This document shows positions 11,214 to 15,796 of a DNA stretch of 15,796 nucleotides, one piece after another. The stretch's first letter is position 1, and each line of letters starts with the position of its first letter. This DNA is from Candidatus Sungbacteria bacterium RIFCSPHIGHO2_01_FULL_50_25. GTDB taxonomy: Bacteria; Patescibacteriota; Minisyncoccia; Sungbacterales; HO2-52-23. The stretch covers positions 1 to 15,796 of the forward strand of contig MHQD01000015.1 of the NCBI GenBank assembly GCA_001822215.1, read 5' to 3'. Under the pieces are notes generated by a model. The model was not told where the DNA came from. It was given only the letters and a program-made list of their open reading frames with translations, and made no database searches. The translations under genes and the position numbers were made by a program.

Positions 11214-12938
11214 ATGCCTCGACCCATTGAATCATTTGCGCCACAGTTTGTTCCGAACGAGTACACAAACGAGGATAAAAGAAGGATTGGGCAGTTCTTT
11301 ACCAACCTCGACCGGTCGGTCTATGCGCTCCTGATTCCGTCTCCGGAGCTTGTGGGAGCGCTTTGCTCGCGCATGAGCCGCGCAACCCAGGACATCCGGG
11401 CCATATTCTTGCGCGAATTCATAGACCCGTTTCTTCGGCCTGACCGGCTCCCCGAAGAGCCGGACGACGCGTTTGCCGAACGCAGGACCTATGGGAACGA
11501 ACTCCATTACTTCATCGAATTTCTCGAGGCGCACCCGTTTGAGACGCTTTTTGCAAACCCGCGCGCGCGGCGCTTTTATGTCCAGTGGCTCGCGGAGTAC
11601 GGAGACGATTCGATTGCGCAGATGGCGGGAATGCACCTTGCGTTTTCCGGCATTTCGCAGGTTGCAATCAAGCATATTGAAAACATGCGGATCGGAATTG
11701 CGCCCATTGAGAAATCAACGCGCTACGTCGACTACTCGAAAAAAGTGGGCGGCCGGTTTCTCTACTACACCGACCCCTCGCTCGAGGATCTCGGGCTCCG
11801 CGACGAATACGAAGCCGCGATGGACGGACTTTTCAATACCTATACCGTCCTTATTCCGCGACTTGCCGCAACGCTCCAAAAGAAGTTTCCGGACATTCCC
11901 CAGAAGGTGATCGAGAAAAAAGCGTTTGATACGCTCCGGGGGCTTCTTCCTATGGCAACGCTTTCTCAGGTGTCATTTTTCGGAAACGGACAGGCGTTCG
12001 AATACATGATGGCGCGATCGCTCAGGCACCCCTTGGGAGAAATACGCTGGACCGCAGAGGAGGCCTATCGTGAACTTTCCCGCATCGGACCTTCATTTTT
12101 CCGCCGGCTCAAAGGAAGCAAAGAAGGGTCAGCCGAAGCGTACCAGGAGTACCTCGCGAACAGAAAAAACCGCATGGCGCCGTTTGTCAAAGAATTTCTC
12201 ATGACGAATGACCGCCCAGACGGAATTACGAAGTCGCCGGAAGTTACGGTGCGGCTCATTGAAAAAGACCCGGAGGACGAGGCAAAGGTAATTACGGGTA
12301 TGCTCTACGGCGCGCCGAATTCCCACCGGACGTGGAAAGAAATATACGAAGAAGTTCTTCGGATGCACCAAAGCGCGCGCGAACGAATTCTTCGCGCGAA
12401 TCTCGAAGGACGGAACGAACGCTGGCAGCGGGTCTCGCGCGCGTTTGAACACGTATATACCCTCTTTGAAATCGAAATGAATATAGGCGCGTGGCGCGAC
12501 CTTCACCGGCACCGCATGCTCACCCAGGAACACCAGTTTTTCACATGCCACCACGGCTATGACACGCCACCAGAAATTATCGAATCAGGACTCCTTCCTG
12601 AATTTTCCGGAGCGCTTGAGAACGCAAAAGCGGTTTTTCTCAAAATCGCCGAGCGCGATCCGCACCTTGCGCAATACGCGGTCCCTTTGGCGTATCGCGT
12701 CCGCTTTATCCAGCGCGAAAACCTCCGCCAAAGCTTTTGGCAAATCGAGCTTCGGACAATATCGCAGGGGCACCCGGACTACCGCCACGTGGAACAGGAG
12801 AAATATCGGCTCCTTAAGAGTGCTTATCCGCTTCTTGCGCCCCTCATCCTTGCCGACATGGCGGAATACGATTTCGCGCGCCGCGAAACCGAGGCGCGAA
12901 TCGAACGAAAAAGAAAAGAACTCGAAAGCGCAAACTGA
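11214..12938 (+). CDS. thyX: Two-domain flavin-dependent thymidylate synthase (ThyX)
   Basis: Methylates dUMP to dTMP using methylene-tetrahydrofolate and FAD. 574 aa, about twice the usual 220-300. Two ThyX-like units are visible. The N-terminal unit (~1-310) has YGDDSIAQMAGMHLAFSGIS, then EKSTRYV (166-172) and LLPMATLSQVSFFGNGQAFEYMMARS. The C-terminal unit (~340-574) has FEHVYTLFEIEMNIGAWRDLHRHR and VPLAYRVRFIQRENLRQSFWQIELR. The classic motif RHRxxSxNExSxR is split: RHR (432-434) only in the C-terminal unit, ExSxRY only in the N-terminal one. Long ThyX forms are known, I believe, in chlamydiae. Strong Shine-Dalgarno and a terminator right after the stop. Confidence 0.85.
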   Translation: MPRPIESFAPQFVPNEYTNEDKRRIGQFFTNLDRSVYALLIPSPELVGALCSRMSRATQDIRAIFLREFIDPFLRPDRLPEEPDDAFAERRTYGNELHYFIEFLEAHPFETLFANPRARRFYVQWLAEYGDDSIAQMAGMHLAFSGISQVAIKHIENMRIGIAPIEKSTRYVDYSKKVGGRFLYYTDPSLEDLGLRDEYEAAMDGLFNTYTVLIPRLAATLQKKFPDIPQKVIEKKAFDTLRGLLPMATLSQVSFFGNGQAFEYMMARSLRHPLGEIRWTAEEAYRELSRIGPSFFRRLKGSKEGSAEAYQEYLANRKNRMAPFVKEFLMTNDRPDGITKSPEVTVRLIEKDPEDEAKVITGMLYGAPNSHRTWKEIYEEVLRMHQSARERILRANLEGRNERWQRVSRAFEHVYTLFEIEMNIGAWRDLHRHRMLTQEHQFFTCHHGYDTPPEIIESGLLPEFSGALENAKAVFLKIAERDPHLAQYAVPLAYRVRFIQRENLRQSFWQIELRTISQGHPDYRHVEQEKYRLLKSAYPLLAPLILADMAEYDFARRETEARIERKRKELESAN

Positions 12939-12941
12939 TAC

Positions 12942-12964
12942 CCCGCCCCAATGGCGGGTTTTTT
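12942..12964 (+). terminator. Intrinsic terminator after thyX
   Basis: CCCGCC (12942-12947) and GGCGGG (12953-12958) around loop CCAAT, followed by six T. It starts 3 nt after the thyX stop. Confidence 0.9.
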
Positions 12965-13008
12965 CTTTTCTTGAGAACTTTACCACCCTATGCGAATATG
13001 AATGCACT

Positions 13009-14442
13009 ATGGAGCCCCATATTGAAATAAACGATCCGATCCACAAGCGGATCATCATCAAGGGAAGAGAGCGGCAAATCCTTGACCATCCCTACGTTCA
13101 GCGGCTCCGATCCATTCGGCAGCTCGGCTTTGTCTCATTCGTGTATCCGTCGGCGACCCACGACCGCTTTTCGCACGCGGTGGGAACGCTCCACGTCGCA
13201 CATCTCCTTGCAGAGCAAATATTCGAAAATGAAGAAATTTCTTTCCTTGCGCGCGCGCTTAACGGCGAAGAGAAAAAATTTCTGAAAGAGATTGTGCGCC
13301 TCGCCGGGCTTTTGCACGACATTGGGCACGCCCCGTTTTCCCACACGGCAGAACGCGTAATGCCGCTTGTCGAAAAGCTCGCGCTCCCGAAAGAGTGGCT
13401 CAAAGAGCCGAACGAAAAACGAACCGCTACGCATGAAGATTACACCGCGCTTTTGCTCGAAGGCATGGCGGGCGGACGCGAAAAAGTGCTCGACCAAGAC
13501 GAAGCGCATATGCTCGCTTCTCTCGTGCACCACAAAAAAATAAAAATTCCTGAAGCGTGGAAAAAACGATTCTCAAAACGCATGAACGCGGACTCACTGC
13601 ATCATATTGTCCGCTCCCTTGTCTCCTCTGACATAGACGGCGACCGGATGGATTACCTTGTGCGCGATTCGCATTTTGCGGGAGTGGTATACGGCCAAGT
13701 CGACATCCCGTGGCTCATATCAAATCTGGGAACCGTCGAGACGCGGAACGGGCACCTTATAAGCATCTCGGAATCCGGAGTGCACGCACTCGAACACTAT
13801 CTCTTCGCACGCTGGCATATGTACGTCCAGGTCTATATGCACAAAACCGTCAAATGTTTTGAATACTATTTTGCGAAGGCGATTGAAAAAGGAGAAACAG
13901 AATACCGCATTCCCGCGGATCGGGACCTCTATGCCGCGCTCCGCGATTCAACCATCATTGAAAGCATCTTCTCCGCCGCATCGCTTCGCCCGGACTCGTG
14001 GTCCGGACGGCTCGCGAGGCGTGAGCCCGCAAAACGGATCGCGCGGATATGGGGGAAGGAAGACGAAACGAAAAAACTCTTTTCGAAACTCGAGAAAAAC
14101 CTGAATCCATTCGGAGTCAAACCCTTTCTCGTGACATCGAAGCGCAAATTCCTCGACCTCCCTCCGCCTGCGGCGCACATGGAAAAACCTCAAGGACTTT
14201 TCCAATTGGGGCTTTCTACCATGCCGCTTGTGGTTGTGAGAAATCAATTCGGCCGCTCTTCGATTGCGCCTATCGGCGATCACTCATTCGTTCTCCGAGA
14301 ATACCACGAAGATATTTCGATTTCCGATATCTATATTCCCCGGGAAGAATACCTGAAAAACGAACAGCGCATACACGAGCACATAAAAAATTTCCGAGTG
14401 TTTTCGGAATCGGAGATCGAGTTTGACGAACCAGCCAAATAA
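13009..14442 (+). CDS. HD-domain phosphohydrolase (COG1078, SAMHD1/dGTPase-like)
   Basis: 477 aa from ATG 13009. The frame is open back to 12559, but that part overlaps thyX and its terminator. The N-terminal pattern INDPIHKRIIIKGRERQILDHPYVQRLRSIRQLG is typical of COG1078. HD metal ligands are in HDRFSHAVGTLHVA (H56) and LLHDIGHAPFSHTAE (H103, D104), with a later SSDIDGDRMDYLVRDSHFAGVVYG holding the final Asp. Relatives are dNTP triphosphohydrolases or uncharacterised phosphohydrolases; given the neighbouring dCTP deaminase, thyX and tmk, dNTP pool control is a reasonable inference. No Shine-Dalgarno; a weak -10 TATGAA (12997-13002) again lies 6 nt before the ATG. It ends 1 nt from the convergent kinase gene, with no terminator between. 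Confidence 0.88.
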   Translation: MEPHIEINDPIHKRIIIKGRERQILDHPYVQRLRSIRQLGFVSFVYPSATHDRFSHAVGTLHVAHLLAEQIFENEEISFLARALNGEEKKFLKEIVRLAGLLHDIGHAPFSHTAERVMPLVEKLALPKEWLKEPNEKRTATHEDYTALLLEGMAGGREKVLDQDEAHMLASLVHHKKIKIPEAWKKRFSKRMNADSLHHIVRSLVSSDIDGDRMDYLVRDSHFAGVVYGQVDIPWLISNLGTVETRNGHLISISESGVHALEHYLFARWHMYVQVYMHKTVKCFEYYFAKAIEKGETEYRIPADRDLYAALRDSTIIESIFSAASLRPDSWSGRLARREPAKRIARIWGKEDETKKLFSKLEKNLNPFGVKPFLVTSKRKFLDLPPPAAHMEKPQGLFQLGLSTMPLVVVRNQFGRSSIAPIGDHSFVLREYHEDISISDIYIPREEYLKNEQRIHEHIKNFRVFSESEIEFDEPAK

Positions 14443-14443
14443 T

Positions 14444-15121
14444 CTACGGAAGAAGAAAATCGGCATCCGGGAATTTCGCGCGAATGACGGAAATCGCGCG
14501 AGCGAGCGTCTCGCTCGCCGGAATATCGGTCGTATCAATCATGCCGTCGAAGTATTCGGACGACATATAATCCTTTACTCCGTAGAGCGCCTCATAGCGT
14601 TTTTTTTCTTCTGCAACGCGGAGCGCGGTTTCTGCAACAAGCGCGTCCTCGGTCTTTCCCTTATTTTCGCTTCGTAAAAGCTGGCGCCTGGCTCCCACGC
14701 GCGGATCAACAACAGTCGCAATGCGGGCAAATATCTTGTCCGGCGCACTCCCATCCTTTTCGATCTTTACCGACAAATACGGCGCAAGACGCCCCTCATG
14801 GACTCCGACTGATTTTGTCCGCAAAAGCTCTTCCTGTATTTCGTCAACCATGCGGTCAAGGTCCGCGGGAAATGTTTTGTAGAGTTCATGAATCCGCGGC
14901 GCATCGGGAATTGCGCCGTCTTCCATTACGCGGAGAATATCTTTCGGATTCAATTTCGTTATGTCTTCTCCGTGCGCCTCCCAATATATCGAAAGCCAGC
15001 GGATAACGCCTCCCGAATAATACGGCGCGGGCCAGCCGAATGCCCTCGCAATGCTTTTTGCGAGGGTCGTTGAGCCCGACCCGGGCGCCCCATTGATCAC
15101 AATTGCAATTCTGGTATTCAT
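14444..15121 (-). CDS. Cytidylate/adenylate kinase-like P-loop protein lacking the Walker A lysine
   Basis: 225 aa. The N-terminus IAIVINGAPGSGSTTLAKSIA has the position and shape of a Walker A loop (11-19), but the conserved Lys is Ser (GSGSTT rather than GSGKTT). Next comes a CMP-kinase-like YYSGGVIRWLS (35-44). Further motifs are VHEGRLAPYL and IFARIATVVDPRVGARRQLLRSENKG, then AEEKKRYEALYGVKDYMSSEYFDGMIDTTDIPASE, as in the archaeal-type cytidylate kinase-like family (COG1102/PF13189). NMP phosphorylation is the family role; whether this protein still binds ATP normally is uncertain. The stop (TAG) is 1 nt from the stop of the convergent HD gene. Its own promoter lies upstream. Confidence 0.75.
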   Translation of the reverse strand: MNTRIAIVINGAPGSGSTTLAKSIARAFGWPAPYYSGGVIRWLSIYWEAHGEDITKLNPKDILRVMEDGAIPDAPRIHELYKTFPADLDRMVDEIQEELLRTKSVGVHEGRLAPYLSVKIEKDGSAPDKIFARIATVVDPRVGARRQLLRSENKGKTEDALVAETALRVAEEKKRYEALYGVKDYMSSEYFDGMIDTTDIPASETLARAISVIRAKFPDADFLLP

Positions 15122-15135
15122 AAAAAGTTCTTTCC

Positions 15136-15164
15136 AGCATACTGGTTTTTCGGTCGTTCCACAA
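15136..15164 (-). promoter_or_regulatory. Promoter of the cytidylate kinase-like gene
   Basis: Minus strand: TTGTGG (15164-15159), 17-nt spacer, TATGCT (15141-15136), then 14 nt to the ATG at 15121. A loose GGAAAG in that leader is the only ribosome-binding candidate. Confidence 0.55.
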
Positions 15165-15196
15165 TGAAAAAAAGAAAAAACTCCCCGAAGGGAGTT
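15165..15196 (-). terminator. purD terminator with a TTCG tetraloop
   Basis: Minus strand: AACTCCC, loop TTCG, GGGAGTT, then a long T-rich tail. The stem begins inside the purD stop codon TAA (15197-15195). Confidence 0.9.
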
Positions 15197-15796
15197 AGAT
15201 TTTGCCGATAAGATCGGATCCGATGTCTGTCCTATACTGCATGCCGGGAAAATGAATCCGGTTTAGTGCTTCATACGTTCGCGTAATTGCTTTCTCGAGC
15301 GTATCTCCGATTGCGGTTACATGAAGCGCGCGTCCGCCCAGCGCATACACGTGTCCATCATGCTGTTTCGTGCTTCCGTGAAAAACCACGACGCCCTCCA
15401 CCTGCTCGGCTTCGCGAATCCCGCAAATCCGCTCTTGCCTCCGCGGAGCCCGATCAGGATAGCCCTCTGTTGCGATACAAACCGAAACCGCATATCCGGA
15501 CTTCCAGCGAGGCGCAAGAATTTCTTTGAGTTTTCCGGTGGCGCATGCATACAAAAGCTCCAAAAGATCTGAATCAAGAAGCCGCATATACACTTCTGTT
15601 TCCGGGTCGCCGAATCGCGCGTTAAATTCAAGAACACGAGGCCCCGCCACAGTAAGAATAATCCCGGGGTAGAGGCCACCGATAAACCATTCGCCGGTTC
15701 CTTTGCGAAGCGCGTTAAACACCGGATCAAAAATCTTAAATCCCATTCCGATGAGCGCTGATAAAATAAGGCGCGAGGTTGGCGCAACCGCTCCCA
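15195..15796 (-). CDS. purD: Phosphoribosylamine-glycine ligase (GARS), C-terminal part
   Basis: Partial: the frame is open to the window edge and the N-terminal part lies outside. About 199 aa are visible, beginning GAVAPTSRLILSALIGMGFK; the internal ATG at 15746 is not the start. The ATP-grasp core GGLYPGIILT and VLEFNARFGDPETEV, with metal-binding Glu and Asn, is intact, followed by the C-terminal domain (YAVSVCIATEGYP, FHGSTKQHDGHVYALGGRALHVTAIG). It catalyses the second step of de novo purine synthesis (phosphoribosylamine plus glycine to GAR). Terminated by the TTCG hairpin. Confidence 0.93.
   Translation of the reverse strand, partial: GAVAPTSRLILSALIGMGFKIFDPVFNALRKGTGEWFIGGLYPGIILTVAGPRVLEFNARFGDPETEVYMRLLDSDLLELLYACATGKLKEILAPRWKSGYAVSVCIATEGYPDRAPRRQERICGIREAEQVEGVVVFHGSTKQHDGHVYALGGRALHVTAIGDTLEKAITRTYEALNRIHFPGMQYRTDIGSDLIGKI

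Noticed and set aside
12559..13008. N-terminal extension of the HD phosphohydrolase
   Set aside because: It runs out of frame through thyX and its terminator; the HD family sequence begins right after ATG 13009.
1..15796. CRISPR array, IS element, prophage or toxin-antitoxin pair
   Set aside because: No regularly spaced repeats, transposase or phage motifs, and no recognisable toxin or antitoxin were found on either strand.

Overview
The window looks like a chromosomal piece of a Patescibacteria/CPR bacterium, most likely Parcubacteria (Paceibacteria). I infer this from the dense packing of short genes, the pairing of a DUF5671-type membrane protein with a small membrane-anchored protein carrying a DPxTGxxYEY motif, a tandem-domain dCTP deaminase next to an oversized ThyX, RNase Y, and scarce Shine-Dalgarno sequences. 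No rRNA, CRISPR array, IS element or phage gene was seen.

Layout, left to right. (1) 1-4703: a degenerate receiver-domain protein (-) divergent from gpmI (+), both apparently read from leaderless promoters; a 312-bp non-coding gap with a very strong promoter and an intrinsic terminator that I read as a candidate ~187-nt RNA gene; RNase Y; a CYTH-domain protein. (2) 4704-6130: tRNA-Phe(GAA) followed 19 nt later by two membrane-protein genes, a strong terminator, a 104-bp element bounded by perfect 12-bp inverted repeats, and tRNA-Gly(GCC). (3) 6131-7897: a 40-aa very basic protein (-) divergent from the secE-nusG-rplK operon, which has a consensus promoter. rplA does not follow rplK; an unrecognised 80-aa gene does. 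(4) 7896-14442: a deoxynucleotide-centred region with a P-loop kinase (-), a double-domain dCTP deaminase, a second Dcd homologue that has lost catalytic residues, thymidylate kinase, a 574-aa double-domain ThyX, and an HD phosphohydrolase. (5) 14444-15796: a CMP/AMP-kinase-like protein (-) whose P-loop lacks the lysine, and the C-terminal part of purD (-), running off the window.

How the genes fit together: dCTP deaminase (dCTP to dUTP or dUMP), ThyX (dUMP to dTMP) and Tmk (dTMP to dTDP) form a compact de novo thymidylate route, with nucleotide kinases and an HD hydrolase nearby that could balance pools. Several members carry altered active sites: Dcd paralogue R to S and E to H, ThyX motifs split between two domains, kinase P-loop K to S, receiver D to G. 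Reading them as pseudo-enzymes or remodelled enzymes is inference.

Expression signals: several start codons lie 6-8 nt downstream of a good -10 box and so predict leaderless mRNAs. thyX and the second dcd instead have clear purine-rich ribosome-binding sites.
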